Source: CAVRQM01 sp963822705
Lineage (GTDB): Bacteria > Pseudomonadota > Alphaproteobacteria > Acetobacterales > Acetobacteraceae
Direction: 5' to 3'
DNA: 64,000 nucleotides
NCBI GenBank assembly: GCA_963822705.1
Contig: CAWGIX010000013.1
Location: forward strand, 186,001 to 250,000
In this document: piece after piece, positions 38,373 through 49,107 of the stretch
Layout: each line of letters starts with the position of its first letter
How positions within the stretch are numbered: the stretch's first letter is position 1
Notes under the pieces: model-generated
Told to the model about the DNA's origin: nothing
The model's database searches: none
What the model saw: the letters and a program-made list of their open reading frames with translations, nothing else
Position numbers and translations under genes: made by a program

Positions 38373-40595
38373 TCATTCCGGCAAGCCGTGCTCGCGTGCC
38401 CAGGCGGCGATCGGCTCCCGCAGGCTAGCCGCCCCTTCCGCGTTGCGGCGGATCGAAGCCAGCACCGACCGGAACGCCGCCAGATCGAGGTCGGCCAAAA
38501 ACGCCTTTGTGGGCAGCAGCGCGGTCGCAGGCATCGAGAGCGTCGTCAGCCCCAGCGCTGCCAACGTCATCGCCTCGAGCTGTCGACCGGCAATCTCGCC
38601 GCATACCGAAACCGGCACGCCGGCGGCAGCGGCATCGGCCCCGACCTGCTCCAAAATGTCGAGCACCGGTGGGCTTAGGGGGTCGTAGCGGTGGGCCAGG
38701 GAGGCGGTGCCGCGATCCGCGGCGAACAAAAACTGCATCAGGTCATTGGTGCCGATCGACAGGAAATCTGCCTCGGCCAGCAACTCCGGCAACTGCCAGA
38801 GCAGCGACGGGATTTCCAGCATCGTGCCGATCTCCAGCCGCTCCGGCACCGGTCCGACGCGCGACGCCTCGGCCAGCAGCAGGGCGCGCGCGGCCCGGAA
38901 CTCAGCGACGGTGGCCACGAACGGGAACATCACCGAGAGCGGGCGCCCGGCGGCTGCCAGCAGCAAGGCCCGCAACTGCCGGCGCAGCAAGGCCGGCCGG
39001 TCGAGACCCACACGCAGGCTTCGCCAGCCCATGGCGGGATTCTCTTCAGGCTCCGGCTCGCTGCCGGGCAGCATCTTGTCGCCGCCCAGGTCAAGAGTGC
39101 GAAACAGCACTGGCAATCCAGCGGCCGCCTCGAACGTCCTTGCGTAGATTGCAGTCTGCTCTGCCACATCGGCCACCCGGGCACGCGCCAGCATGGCGAT
39201 TTCGGTGCGGAACAGCCCGATCCCATCCGCTCCGGTGATGGCGAGCTGCTCCAGTTCCTGCACCAAACCGACGTTCAGCATCAGTTTCAGACCGACCCCG
39301 TCGCGTGTCGCCGCTGGACGCAGGCGCAGCTCGCCCCATCCGGCCTGACGCTCGGCTCGCTGGCACAGTACCCGCGCATAGGCGTTGCGGACCGCCTGTT
39401 CGGGCCGCAGCACCAGCTGCCCGTCATCGGCGTCCAGGACCGCCTCATCGCCGTCCTCCGCGGTGTCGAGGACTCCGCGCATGCCGCCCAGTGCCGGCAG
39501 CCCCAGCGCGCGCGCCAAAATGGCCGCATGTCCGGCAGCGCTCCCCTCCTCCACGACAATTCCGGCAATGCCTTTGGCATGCCAGTCGAGCAGCTGGGCC
39601 GGCCCCAGCCGCCGGGCCACCAGGATGGCGCCGGGAGCGGGCTCCAAGACCGGGGCGCCTTCGTCGAGTGCTGCCAACAACCGACCGGCGAGGTCTTCCA
39701 GGTCGGCCAGCCGCTCGCGCAAATAGGGGTCGGTCACCCGGCGCATCCGATCGTGCAGTTCGCCGGCCACCCGATGCACGGCGGCCTCGGCCGAGAGCCC
39801 GCTGCGGATCGCCTCGCCGGCGCGGCGCACCCAGCCCCGATCCTCCGCCACGAGCCGATAGGCTTCCAGGATTTCGCGCGGCGCCTCGCCGGATGGCAGT
39901 GTACCCGCCATCAATTCATCCAACCCGTGCTGCACGGTGCGGAGCGCGAGGGCCAGCCGTCCGGTCTCCCAATCCGGATCGTCGGCCAGCAACCGCCGGG
40001 GCGTGTGACCCATGCCGAGGCGCACCACTGGCCCGATTGCGAGACCCGGGACCAGGATGGCGCCTTCAAAGCGGCGCGGGACGGTGGCAGCCAGGCCCTC
40101 CGTCGCGCCATCGCTGGCGCCGCCGGCCGCCAGAATTTCGGCCAGCAGCATGGCCACGGTCTCCAGCATTTCGACCTCGTCGGCGTCGTAGCGGCGCGCC
40201 GTACGGTTCTGCACCGCGAGAACGCCCAAGGTCCGGCCGGCCCGGCGAACCGGGACCGCCAGCATCGAGGCGTACGGCTCTTCCCCGGTTTCCGGCCGGT
40301 ACGCGAAAGCCGGATGGTTTTGCGCGTCAGGCAGGTTCAGCAAATGGCCGGTGGCGGCGACCAGGCCCACAATCCCCTCGCCCACCCGCAGCCGCGTGCG
40401 CCCGATCGCCTCGGCCCGCAAACCCTCGGTGGCGACCAGTTCCAAAATGTCACCGGGGCGAAGCGCGTAGACCGAGCACACTTCGGTCACCAGTTCGCCC
40501 GCGACGAGATGGACCAGTTGGGGCAACGGTGCGGCGTTGTGGGCCATCAGCTCGCGCAACCGGGCCAGCAGCCGGCGCGGGGCGGAGGCCACCAC
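38373..40595 (-). CDS. ptsP: Phosphoenolpyruvate-protein phosphotransferase PtsP (EI-Ntr)
   Basis: A 740-residue Enzyme I of the nitrogen-related phosphotransfer system. GAF domain first (residues about 15-160: CSVYALRPGDILELVATEGL, RVGEGIVGLVAATGHLLNLP), then the PEP-utiliser domains with phosphorylated His in EEGSAAGHAAILARALGLPA, LFRTEIAMLAR, TLDLGGDKMLP, SIGTNDLMQF and CGEIAG. Transfers phosphate from PEP to NPr, linking carbon and nitrogen status. GTG start two bases after the nitronate monooxygenase stop. Confidence 0.94.
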   Translation of the reverse strand: MVASAPRRLLARLRELMAHNAAPLPQLVHLVAGELVTEVCSVYALRPGDILELVATEGLRAEAIGRTRLRVGEGIVGLVAATGHLLNLPDAQNHPAFAYRPETGEEPYASMLAVPVRRAGRTLGVLAVQNRTARRYDADEVEMLETVAMLLAEILAAGGASDGATEGLAATVPRRFEGAILVPGLAIGPVVRLGMGHTPRRLLADDPDWETGRLALALRTVQHGLDELMAGTLPSGEAPREILEAYRLVAEDRGWVRRAGEAIRSGLSAEAAVHRVAGELHDRMRRVTDPYLRERLADLEDLAGRLLAALDEGAPVLEPAPGAILVARRLGPAQLLDWHAKGIAGIVVEEGSAAGHAAILARALGLPALGGMRGVLDTAEDGDEAVLDADDGQLVLRPEQAVRNAYARVLCQRAERQAGWGELRLRPAATRDGVGLKLMLNVGLVQELEQLAITGADGIGLFRTEIAMLARARVADVAEQTAIYARTFEAAAGLPVLFRTLDLGGDKMLPGSEPEPEENPAMGWRSLRVGLDRPALLRRQLRALLLAAAGRPLSVMFPFVATVAEFRAARALLLAEASRVGPVPERLEIGTMLEIPSLLWQLPELLAEADFLSIGTNDLMQFLFAADRGTASLAHRYDPLSPPVLDILEQVGADAAAAGVPVSVCGEIAGRQLEAMTLAALGLTTLSMPATALLPTKAFLADLDLAAFRSVLASIRRNAEGAASLREPIAAWAREHGLPE

Positions 40596-40597
40596 CG

Positions 40598-41671
40598 TCA
40601 GACGAGCGCCGGGTCGGCCGCCCGCGCGGCACGCGGCGGTGGGACCGGCTCATCGCGAGCGGCCAGCGCCGCCTCGGCCTGGTCCAGAAGTTCCGCGATG
40701 ATCGCCGCCACCGGCTGGACGCTGGCGACCATGCCGACCGATTGCCCGGCCATGACGCTGCCCTCGTCCACGTCGCCGTCGATCACCGCGCGCTTCAGCG
40801 CGCCGGCCCAGAAATGCTCGATCGAGAGCTGCGCCTGCTCGCGCGACAACTCGCCGGCCTGGAAGCGCCGTATTGTGTCCGCCTGATGTTCCAAGAAATG
40901 CCGCGTGCCGGCATTGGCCAGGCCGCGCACGGGGATGACGGGAAAGCGCGGATCGAGCTGCTGCGACGGCACCGCGTCGCGCGCGGCGGCGCGGACAAAC
41001 GCCTGCTTGAAGCGGTCATGGGCGATGCTTTCCGCCGCCGCGGCGAACCGCGTCCCAAGCTGCGCCCCGGCCGCTCCCATATCGAGAAAAGCCACGATCG
41101 CCTCGCCGCGGCCCAGTCCGCCGGCCACGAACACCGGGACTTCGCGGAGATGCGGCAAAATTTCCTGTGCCAGCACCGTCAGGCTGACCGGGCCGATATG
41201 ACCGCCGGCCTCGCTCCCCTCGATGATCAGGGCGTCGGCACCGAGCCGCACCAGCCGCCGAGCCAAGCTCAGCGCCGGCGCAAAACACACCAGTTTCGCG
41301 CCGCCGTCCTTGACCGCGCGCACCGCGCCTGCGGACGGCACGCCACCGGCCAGCACGACATGGCCGACCCGTGCGGCGCAGCACACGCCGATCAGGTCGT
41401 CGAGCTGCGGGTGCATGGTAATCAGGTTCACGCCGAACGGTTTTGCCGTCATCGCCTGGGTGCCGGCGATTTCCGCCTCGAGCTGCCCCGGCGCCATGGA
41501 ACCGCAGGCGATCACCCCGAACCCGCCCGCCTCGGAAATTGCGGAGACCAGGTGGCGCTCGCTCACCCAGGTCATGGCGCCGCCCATTATGGCGTGCCGG
41601 GTGCCCAGAAACGCCGCGCCGCGCTCCCAGACAGCGGCGAGGCGCGGACGCGAGGAGGTGTCAGACGCCAT
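40598..41671 (-). CDS. Nitronate monooxygenase family flavoprotein
   Basis: A 357-residue TIM-barrel FMN enzyme: AIMGGAMTWVSERHLVSAIS, GGFGVIACGSMAPGQLEAEI, GADALIIEGSEAGGHIGPVS and VFVAGGLGRGEAIVAFLDMG. Substrate could be alkyl nitronate or an enoyl compound. Overlaps the end of lysC by 11 bases and precedes ptsP by two, forming a lysC - NMO - ptsP operon. Confidence 0.9.
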   Translation of the reverse strand: MASDTSSRPRLAAVWERGAAFLGTRHAIMGGAMTWVSERHLVSAISEAGGFGVIACGSMAPGQLEAEIAGTQAMTAKPFGVNLITMHPQLDDLIGVCCAARVGHVVLAGGVPSAGAVRAVKDGGAKLVCFAPALSLARRLVRLGADALIIEGSEAGGHIGPVSLTVLAQEILPHLREVPVFVAGGLGRGEAIVAFLDMGAAGAQLGTRFAAAAESIAHDRFKQAFVRAAARDAVPSQQLDPRFPVIPVRGLANAGTRHFLEHQADTIRRFQAGELSREQAQLSIEHFWAGALKRAVIDGDVDEGSVMAGQSVGMVASVQPVAAIIAELLDQAEAALAARDEPVPPPRAARAADPALV

Positions 41672-42896
41672 CGAGGCCGTAGGCGGTATGCAGGGCGCGC
41701 ACCGCCAGCTCGGTGTACTCGGCGCCGATCAGCACCGATACCTTGATTTCGCTGGTCGAGATGACCTGGATGTTGATGCCTTTGTCGGCCAGCGTCTTGA
41801 ACATGGTGCTGGCCACGCCGGCATGGCTGCGCATGCCCACGCCCACGACGCTGATCTTTGCCACCTCCGGGTCGGCGACGATCCCGGCATAGCCGATTTG
41901 TTCCTGGGCCGCCTCCAAGATGGCGCGTGCTCGCGGCAGGTCGGCGCGGCCGACGGTAAACGTCATGTCGGTGCTGCCCGAGGCGGAAACGTTCTGCACG
42001 ATCATGTCGACATTCACGCCGGCCTGGGCCAGCGGCCCGAACACGGCCGCGGCAATGCCCGGCCGGTCCGGCACATGCTGCACCGTGACCTTGGCCTCCT
42101 CGCGGGAATACGCGATGCCGGCGACAAGCTCCTTTTCCACGATCTCGTCCTCGTCCACCACCAAGGTTCCGGGCAGCTCGGCGCCGGTTGAATTGTTGCC
42201 GAAGCTGGACAGGACTTGTATCCGCACGCGCTGCTTCATGGCCAGTTCGACGCTGCGGGTCTGCAACACCTTTGCCCCGACCGAGGCCAGTTCCAGCATT
42301 TCCTCGTACGCGATTCTGGGAAGTTTGCGCGCTCGCGGCACGATGCGCGGGTCGGTGGTGTAGACGCCGTCCACATCGGTGTAGATGTCGCAGCGATCCG
42401 CCTCCAGCGCAGCGGCCAGCGCCACCGCCGAGGTATCCGACCCGCCGCGGCCGAGCGTGGTGACCCGGTGATCCGGGCCGATACCCTGAAAGCCGGTCAC
42501 CACCGGCACGTGGCCGGACTCCATGCGACGGATCAGCTCCTCGCCGGCAATGGTGCTGATACGCGCCTTGCCGTGCTGGCCGTCGGTGCGCAGCGGCAGT
42601 TGCCAGCCTTGCCAGGACCGCGCCTCCACGCCGGTTTCCTGCAAGGCGATGGCCAGCAGGCCGGCGGTCACCTGCTCGCCGGTGGCCACCACGGCGTCGT
42701 ACTCGCGGGCATCGTGCAGCGGGCTCAATGCCTGGCACCAGCCGACCAGCTGGTTGGTCACCCCGGCCATGGCGGAGACCACCACCGCGACCTGGTCGCC
42801 CCGCTCGGTTTCGCGTTTCACGCGCGCGGCGACGGCGCGGATGCGATCGAGGTCGGCGACGGACGTGCCGCCGAATTTCATGACGATTCGGGCCAT
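41661..42896 (-). CDS. lysC: Aspartate kinase
   Basis: A 411-residue kinase that phosphorylates aspartate, the first step to lysine, threonine, methionine and DAP. MARIVMKFGGTSVADLDRIR, GRGGSDTSAVALAAALEADR and CDIYTDVDGVYTTDPRIVPR form the kinase domain; two ACT domains follow (VTVQHVPDRPGIAAAVFGPL and ISVVGVGMRSHAGVASTMFK), typical of feedback inhibition. The start at 42896 is the conserved MARIVMKFGGTSV. Divergent from ubiG, 77 bases between starts, an arrangement often conserved in alphaproteobacteria. Confidence 0.96.
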   Translation of the reverse strand: MARIVMKFGGTSVADLDRIRAVAARVKRETERGDQVAVVVSAMAGVTNQLVGWCQALSPLHDAREYDAVVATGEQVTAGLLAIALQETGVEARSWQGWQLPLRTDGQHGKARISTIAGEELIRRMESGHVPVVTGFQGIGPDHRVTTLGRGGSDTSAVALAAALEADRCDIYTDVDGVYTTDPRIVPRARKLPRIAYEEMLELASVGAKVLQTRSVELAMKQRVRIQVLSSFGNNSTGAELPGTLVVDEDEIVEKELVAGIAYSREEAKVTVQHVPDRPGIAAAVFGPLAQAGVNVDMIVQNVSASGSTDMTFTVGRADLPRARAILEAAQEQIGYAGIVADPEVAKISVVGVGMRSHAGVASTMFKTLADKGINIQVISTSEIKVSVLIGAEYTELAVRALHTAYGLDGV

Positions 42897-42973
42897 CGGT
42901 TCCGGGGAGTGGCAGGGGAGTGGCAGCAAGCAGCGCAACGGCACACATACCGGCCGGGATATGAGGGGGCAAC

Positions 42974-43680
42974 ATGGCCAACGTTTCCGCCGTCGAAATT
43001 GCCCGCTTCGACCGGATCGCGGGGCAATGGTGGGATCCCTTGGGGCCGATGCGCGCGCTGCACGGCATGAACCGCCTGCGGGTGCGGTGGATTTCCGGGC
43101 GGCTCGGGGGGCCGCCGCTGCGCGTGCTGGACGTCGGGTTGCGGCGGTGGGCTGGCGGCGGAGGCGCTGGCCCGGCTGGGGCACGACGTGCTGGGCATCG
43201 ACGCCGCTGCCGAGGCGATCGGCGTGGCGCGCCGGCACGCGTCGGAGTGGGGCGTTGCCGTGACCTATCGCGTGGCCACCGCGGAGGAGGTTGCGGCAGA
43301 AGGCGACAAATTCGATGCGGTTACCGCCCTGGAGGTGATCGAGCACGTGCCCGACCCGCCAGCCTTCGTGCGCACCCTGGCAGGGCTGTTGCGGCCGGGC
43401 GGAAAACTGTTCGTGTCCACGATCAACCGCACCGCGCGCAGCTTTGCGGTGGCGATCGTGGGGGCGGAATACGTGGCCCGATTACTGCCGGCGGGCACGC
43501 ATGACTGGCGCCGGTTCGTGACGCCGGCGGAGCTGGCTGCGGGCGATGCGCGACGCAGGGCTGCGGCCGTCGGACATGGCCGGAATGGTGCCGGACTTTC
43601 TTCGCGGCGGCTGGCGGGAAAGCCGGGACTTGGGGGTGAACTACATTTCTACGGCGGACGCACCACCGATTAAGTTCTGA
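42974..43680 (+). CDS. ubiG: 3-demethylubiquinone-9 3-O-methyltransferase UbiG (two frameshifts)
   Basis: SAM methyltransferase for both O-methylations of ubiquinone synthesis. Frame 1: MANVSAVEIARFDRIAGQWW and LRVLDVG; then after an extra G in GGG at 43136-43138 the frame reads CGGGLAAEALARLGHDVLGI, DAAAEAIGVARRHASEW and VTALEVIEHVPDP. A second extra G at 43541-43543 restores MRDAGLRPSDMAGMVPDFLR and GVNYISTADAPPIKF, ending at 43680. Repaired length 234, normal for UbiG. Both breaks look like sequencing errors. Divergent from lysC. Confidence 0.92.
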
Positions 43681-43763
43681 TGCGGTTCAAGTAGGGCAGG
43701 TCTCCAGGCAGCGCGGCTCCGGGGGCATGAAACTTCTCGCCCCGCCGGCCGCTGCCACAGGCC

Positions 43764-45557
43764 GTGGCCCAAAACGTCGCCCTCAGCGTACTGTGCATCG
43801 CTGTCGCGGGTATTGCCGCGCAGTGGCTGGCTTGGCGCCTGCGTCTGCCCGCCATCGTGCTGCTGTTCGCAGTCGGGCTGCTGGCCGGCCCGGGTCTGCA
43901 AATCCTGCGCCCGGCCGAGACATTTGGCGACGCCATGCGCCCGTTGGTCGGGCTGGCGGTGGCGATCGTCGTCTTCGAGGGCGGGCTTGCATTGGATTTT
44001 CGCGAATTGCGCGCCGCCGGCGAGGGCGTGCTGCGCCTGACTGCGCTGGCGCTGCCGATCAGCTTCGTCTTCTCCTCGGTGGCGGCGCACTTCTTGGCTG
44101 CGATGCGCTGGGGGCCGGCGCTGCTGTTCGGCGCCATTACCGTGGTCACCGGTCCCACCGTAGTGCTGCCCCTTCTGCGTCACACCAGGCTGGAGCGGCG
44201 CGCGGCCTCGTTCCTGAAATGGGAGGCGATCGTCAACGACCCGATCGGCGCGCTGCTGGCGGCGATCGTGCTCGCGGTGCTGCTCACCCGCGGCGAGTCC
44301 GCGGGCGGCCAGCTTGCCATGCAGCTTGTGGCCGGGCTTGCGTTATCGGCCGGGCTCGGCGTCGGCGCGGGTTATTCAATTCGCTGGATGGTGGTGCACG
44401 ACCAGGCGCCGGAGGTGCTGAAAACCCCGATGCTGCTGGCGCTGGCACTCGGCGTCTATGCACTGTCCAACTTGGTGATGGACGAGGCCGGGCTGGCGGC
44501 CGCAACGATTTTCGGCATTACGCTCGCCAATCTTCACATCCCGGGCCTGAAGGAACTGGCGCGGTTCAAGGAAGCCCTGGTGGTGCTGCTCGTCTCGGCC
44601 CTGTTCGTGGTGCTGACCGCGAGCCTGGATCGCCGGCTGCTGACACAGCTGTCCTCGCCGGTGCTGCTGCTGACTTTGGCGATGCTGTTCGTGGTGCGTC
44701 CGGCGGCGATCCTGCTGGCCACGCTCGGCAGCGGCCTGACTTGGCCCGAGCGCACGTTGGGCGCCTGGATTGCGCCTCGGGGCGTGGTGGCAGCGGCCGT
44801 GGCCGGTGTCGCGAGCACGCAACTCGCCAGCAGCGGTTATCACGATGCCGAACTCGGTCATGCCGGCGGTGTTCGCGCTGATCGCCGCGACGATGGTGTT
44901 GCACGGCTTCTCGCTGGGACCGTTGGCGCGGCGGCTGCGCCTGACCTTGGGCGACACGCCGACTTTGGCGATCGTCGGCGCCAGCGCCTGGAGCGTCGAA
45001 CTGGCCGCAACGCTGGCGGGCGCCGGGGTACCGGTGCTGCTGATCGACACGTTTCCGGGCGCCTTGGACGCGCCCCGCAGGCGTGGGCTGCCGGTGCTTC
45101 AGGCCGAACTCCTGTCCGAGCACGGCGAGCACAGCCTGAGCGGCCGGCGCGTCGACTACCTGTTCTCCGCGACGCCGGATGACGTGTACAACAGCTTGAT
45201 CAGCACCCGTTTCGCGCCCGAAGTCGGGCGGCACCGGGTGTTCCAGCTCGCTCCTTCCGGCACTGAGCTGGACGAGTGGGTGGGCCTGAGCCGGGAATGG
45301 CGGGGGCAGGTGATCGGTCTGCCGGCGTTGAGCTACGCCCTGTTCCGTCAGTGCTACCGGCAGGGATGGCGCTTCGCCCTGCACGATCATGACGTCGCGA
45401 GCGCGGGCGAGGAGGCGCCTGAAGCCGACACGGTGCGCCTGGTGACGGTCCGCCGCAACGGCACGCTGCTGTTCGCCTCGACGGAAGGCACGGACGCAAC
45501 GCCTGGCCCGCAGGACCGGACCGTGGTGTTCTCCAGACCCGCAGTGTCGGACGAGTT
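43764..45557 (+). CDS. Monovalent cation:proton antiporter with TrkA/RCK-like C-terminus (frameshifted)
   Basis: NhaP/CPA1-type antiporter: about 12 hydrophobic helices over residues 1-385, including AIVVFEGGLALDFRELRAAG, LLFGAITVVTGPTVVLPLLR, EAIVNDPIGALLAAI and LGAWIAPRGVVAAAVAGVAS. An extra G in CTCGGTC at 44856-44857 breaks the frame; then LVMPAVFALIAATMVLHGFS completes the membrane domain and TLAIVGASAWSVELAATLAG begins a TrkA-N-like domain. The 3' end is uncertain: this frame has no stop before the antisense mutL end, so a further indel near 45500-45560 is likely (a TGA at 45555 is in another frame). Confidence 0.8.
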
Positions 45558-45578
45558 GAGCGAGGGAGCCGGAATCCG

Positions 45579-47310
45579 CTACCGCCGGCCGAACAGCCGC
45601 TCGATCTCCCCGCGGTTCAGCTTGAGGAACGTCGGGCGGCCATGGCTGCAGGTGGCGGCCCGCGGCGTCGCCTCCATCTGGCGCAGCAGCGCGGCCATTT
45701 CCGCCGCCAGCCGGCGGCCGGCGCGGATGCTGCCGTGGCAGGCCATGCGCGCAATGATCGCCTCGAGGCGCGCGTCCAGCGCCGTGTCTCGCTCCAGTTC
45801 GGCCAGCTCGTCGGCGAGGTCGCGCAGCAGCGGGGCAGGTTCGGGGCGCCCAGCACCGCCGGCAGCGCGCGCACCAGCACCGCACCCGGCCCGAATTGTT
45901 CCAGCTCCACTCCGAGCCGGGCAAAATCCGCCGCGCGGTCCGCGGGCAGTCGCCGCGGCGTCGGCGGGGCAGATCGACCACGGCCGGCACCAGCAGCGGC
46001 TGCGCGGCGACGACCGCCGGAAAACATCTGCTCGCGGATCGCCTCGTGGGTCAGCCGCTCATGCGCCGCGTGCTGGTCGACCAGCACCAGGCTGCCGTCT
46101 TCGGCCACGGCGATGACGTAGGTATCCCGCACCTGCGCCACCGGCGCGCCCAGCGGGTGCGCGTCCGACGCCGGCTCGGACGCGGGCAGGGTGCGGGCCC
46201 CGGGGGCAAAGGGTCGGGCGAAGGCCAGCTCGGCTTCGGCAAACCCGGCGGCTGCCGGGCCGGCGGCACCAGGCGCAGCGGCGGCCGGGCGGCAAAACGC
46301 CGCGGCGGGGCGGCGGTGCCCGCGCCTCCGGACAGCGCGCGGCCCAGCGCGCCGATGACCAGGCCGCGCACCGAATCCGGGTCGCGGAAGCGGACTTCCG
46401 CCTTGGCCGGATGCACGTTCACGTCCAGCGCCTCGGGCGGCAGGTCGAGGAACAGCGCCACCACCGGATGCCGCCCGGCGGCAATCACGTCGCGATAAGC
46501 CACCCGCACGGCGATGCGCAGCACCGGGTCGGCAACCGGGCGACCGTTGACCACCAGCGCCTGGCCCGCGGCGGTGGCGCGGGTGAAACCGGGCGCGCAG
46601 GCAAAACCGGACAGCACCGCACCGCCGCGCTCGCCCGAGACCGGCAGCAGCACCGAGGCCGCATCCGGCCCGAGCAGCGCCGCCACCCGCGCCGGGCGGT
46701 CCTGCGCCGGCAGGTCGAAGGCGACCCGTCCGTCGCTCTGCAACCGGAACGCCACGCCCGGGGCGGCCAGGGCCAGGCGGCGCACGGCGGCTTCGCTGGC
46801 CTCCGCCTCGGCACGGTCCGATTTCAAAAATTTGCGCCGCGCCGGGGTGGCGAAGAACAGGTCGCGCACCACGACGCAGGTGCCAGGCGGCCCGGCGGCG
46901 GGCGCGACCGTGCCGACCGCGCCGCCTTCCACGCCGAGCGTCCAGGCGTGGGCCGCGCCGTGCCGGCGCGTGGTCACGCACAGCCGGGCGGCGGCGCCGA
47001 TGCTGGGCAGCGCCTCGCCGCGGAACCCCAGCGTGGTGATGCGCACCAGATCGTCGTCGGCAGCTTGCTGGTGGCGTGGCGCTGCACTGCCAGCGCCAGT
47101 TCGTCGGCGTCCATGCCGCTGCCGTCGTCGGCCACCTCGATGCGCGCCGTGCCACCCGCCTTCCAGGCTTACCGCGATACGGGTGGCGCCGGCGTCGAGC
47201 GCGTTCTCCACCAGCTCGCGCAACGCGGCGGCCGGCCGTTCGATCACCTCGCCCGCGGCGATGCGGTTGATCGTGGACTCGGGGAGCAGGCGGATGCGCG
47301 GACGGACCAC
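45579..47310 (-). CDS. mutL: DNA mismatch repair protein MutL (multiple frameshifts)
   Basis: GHKL ATPase coordinating mismatch repair. Segments recognised in several frames: IRLLPESTINRIAAGEVIER, ELVENALDAGATRIAV, IEVADDGSGMDADELALAVQ (other frame), ITTLGFRGEALPSI, DLFFATPARRKFLKSDRAEA, DVNVHPAKAEVRFRD, LVDQHAAHERLTHEAI and the end GRPTFLKLNRGEIERLF. At least five indels are needed: an extra G near 47156 compensated by a missing G near 47059 (scrambling the DDGSGM motif), one near 46250-46265, a compensated pair near 45980-46010, and a missing base near 45836. As written the protein is non-functional. GTG start at 47310 is tentative. Confidence 0.85.
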
Positions 47311-47338
47311 CCCGGCCTTGGTCCGCTTGCGCCCCAAG

Positions 47339-47393
47339 CCCAGAGGGAGAGGGAGAAGCTGCACCCTCCCCTTGGGAGAGGGCCGGGGTGAGG
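47339..47393. repeat. REP/MITE-like palindromic element, copy 2
   Basis: Reads CCCAGAGGGAGAGGGAGAAG ... GGGAGAGGGCCGGGGTGAGG, the reverse complement of much of the element at 13179-13276, with the outer left arm missing. It fills the 96-base gap between pgi and mutL. Confidence 0.7.
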
Positions 47394-47406
47394 ACCGCGG
47401 CGCGCA

Positions 47407-49107
47407 CTACAAAGGAGTGCCGGTGCCGTCGCCGCGCAGGCCGTGGAACCGCTCGACCAGCCCCGCGGTGGATGCGTCATGCGCGCCGGGCGACGCGTGC
47501 ACGCCGGGCTCCAGCAGCGGCAGGATGCCGCCGGCCAGCACTTTTCCCAGCTCCACCCCCCACTGGTCGAAACTGTCGATGCCCCACAGCCAGCCCTGGG
47601 TGGCGACCTTGTGCTCGTACAGCGCGATCAGCCGCCCCAAGGTGAAGGCGTCGAGCCGCCGGAACAGGATGGTGTTGGACGGCCGGTTGCCGGAGAAAAC
47701 GCGGTGCGGGGCCACGCGAGAAATCTCGTCGGCGGCCACGCCTTTGGCGCGCATCTCGTGCTCCACCTCGTCGCGCGGCTTGCCCCGCAGCAGCGCCTCG
47801 GCCTGGGCAAAAGCGTTGGCGGCCAGGATGCGGTGCGCCTCCGGCCGGCTATGGTCCGCATTGGCGGCCAGCAAGAAGTCGACCGGCACCGCCTGCGTGC
47901 CCTGATGCACCAGCTGCATGAAGCTGTGCTGCGCGTCGGTGCCCGGCTCACCGAACACGACCGGGCAGGTGGGCCGCGGCGTCGGCGAGCCATCGAGCAA
48001 GGTGGACTTGCCGTTGCTCTCCATTTCGAGCTGCTGGAGGTAGGCAGGAAAGCGGCGCATGCGCTCGTCGTAGGCCAGCACGCAGTGGGTGCGCAGGCCG
48101 AGCCCGTCGATGTGCCAGATGCCGGTCAGCGCCAGCAGGATCGGCAGGTTTTTTTCCGGCGGGGCGGAGACGGAAATGCTCGTCCATGGCGCGACCGCCG
48201 TCCAGCATGGCCTGGAACGCGGGCCAGCCGGCCGCGAGCGCAATGGACAAGCCGATCGCCGACCACAGCGAGTAGCGCCCGCCCACCCAGTCGCGAAACC
48301 CGAACATCCGGTCGGCCGGAATGCCGAATTTCTCCACCTCCTTGCGGTTGGTGGACAACGCGGCGAAATGCGCCCCCACCGCCGCCTCGCCGAGGGCGCC
48401 GGCAATCCAGGCCCGCGCCGCGTGGGCATTGGTCAGCGTCTCCAGGGTGGTGAACGTCTTTGACGCCACCAGCACCAGGGTGCGCGCCGGGTCCAGCTCG
48501 CGCTGCAACGCGGCAAAGGCGTGGCCGTCGACATTGGAGAGGAACCGCGCCCGCATTTCCCCGCCGCCGACCATGGTCAGCACGTCGCAGGCCATGCGCG
48601 GCCCCAGATCGCGAGCCGCCGATGCCGATGTTCAGCACCGAATCGAAGGTGTGGCCGGTGGCACCCTTGAGAGTGCCGTCATGCACGGCGCTGACGAAAT
48701 CGCGCATATGCGCCAGTTCGTCGGCGACGATGGCTGCCGGCGTCGTCGACCCCTTCCGGCAGCGCCGCCCGCATGCCGGCCGAGCGCGGCGCGCGCAGCG
48801 CCATGTGCATGGCCGAGCGGCCCTCGGTCGGGTTGACCACCTCGCCGGCAAACAGGCGGCGGCGGAAATCCTCAAAACCGGACTTTTCCAGCAGATCGAG
48901 CAGCGCCGCCATGACCGCGTCGTCGACCGAGCTTTTCGACACGTCCAGGGTCAGGTCGTCGAGCCGCGCCGTCAGCCGCTCGGCGCGGCCGGGATCGGCG
49001 GCGAACAGGTGGCGGATGCCGCTGGCATCGGGCCGGCGCGCGAGTTCGGCGACGCGGGACCAAGCGGCGTCGCGGACATGCGGGTCGAACGATTTTGCGT
49101 CGGCCAT
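47407..49107 (-). CDS. pgi: Glucose-6-phosphate isomerase (three frameshifts)
   Basis: Interconverts glucose-6-phosphate and fructose-6-phosphate. Pieces in order: MADAKSFDPHVRDAAWSRVA and VNPTEGRSAMHMALR; then, after an extra G in a four-base run near 48750-48753, TTPAAIVADELAHMRDFVSA and VLNIGIGGS; after an extra base near 48611, DLGPRMACDVLTMVGGGEMR, LVASKTFTTLETLTNAHAAR and FGFRDWVGGRYSLWSAIGLS; after one near 48171, SAPPEKNLPILLALTGIW and LEMESNGKSTLLDGSPTPRP, then GTQAVPVDFLLAANAD and WGIDSFDQWGVELGKVLAGG. Repaired length is about 565 residues, normal. Start at 49107. Confidence 0.92.

Noticed and set aside
36025..42191. Long plus-strand open frames opposite ispG, ptsP and the nitronate monooxygenase
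   Set aside because: No family features; the minus-strand genes account for the sequence.
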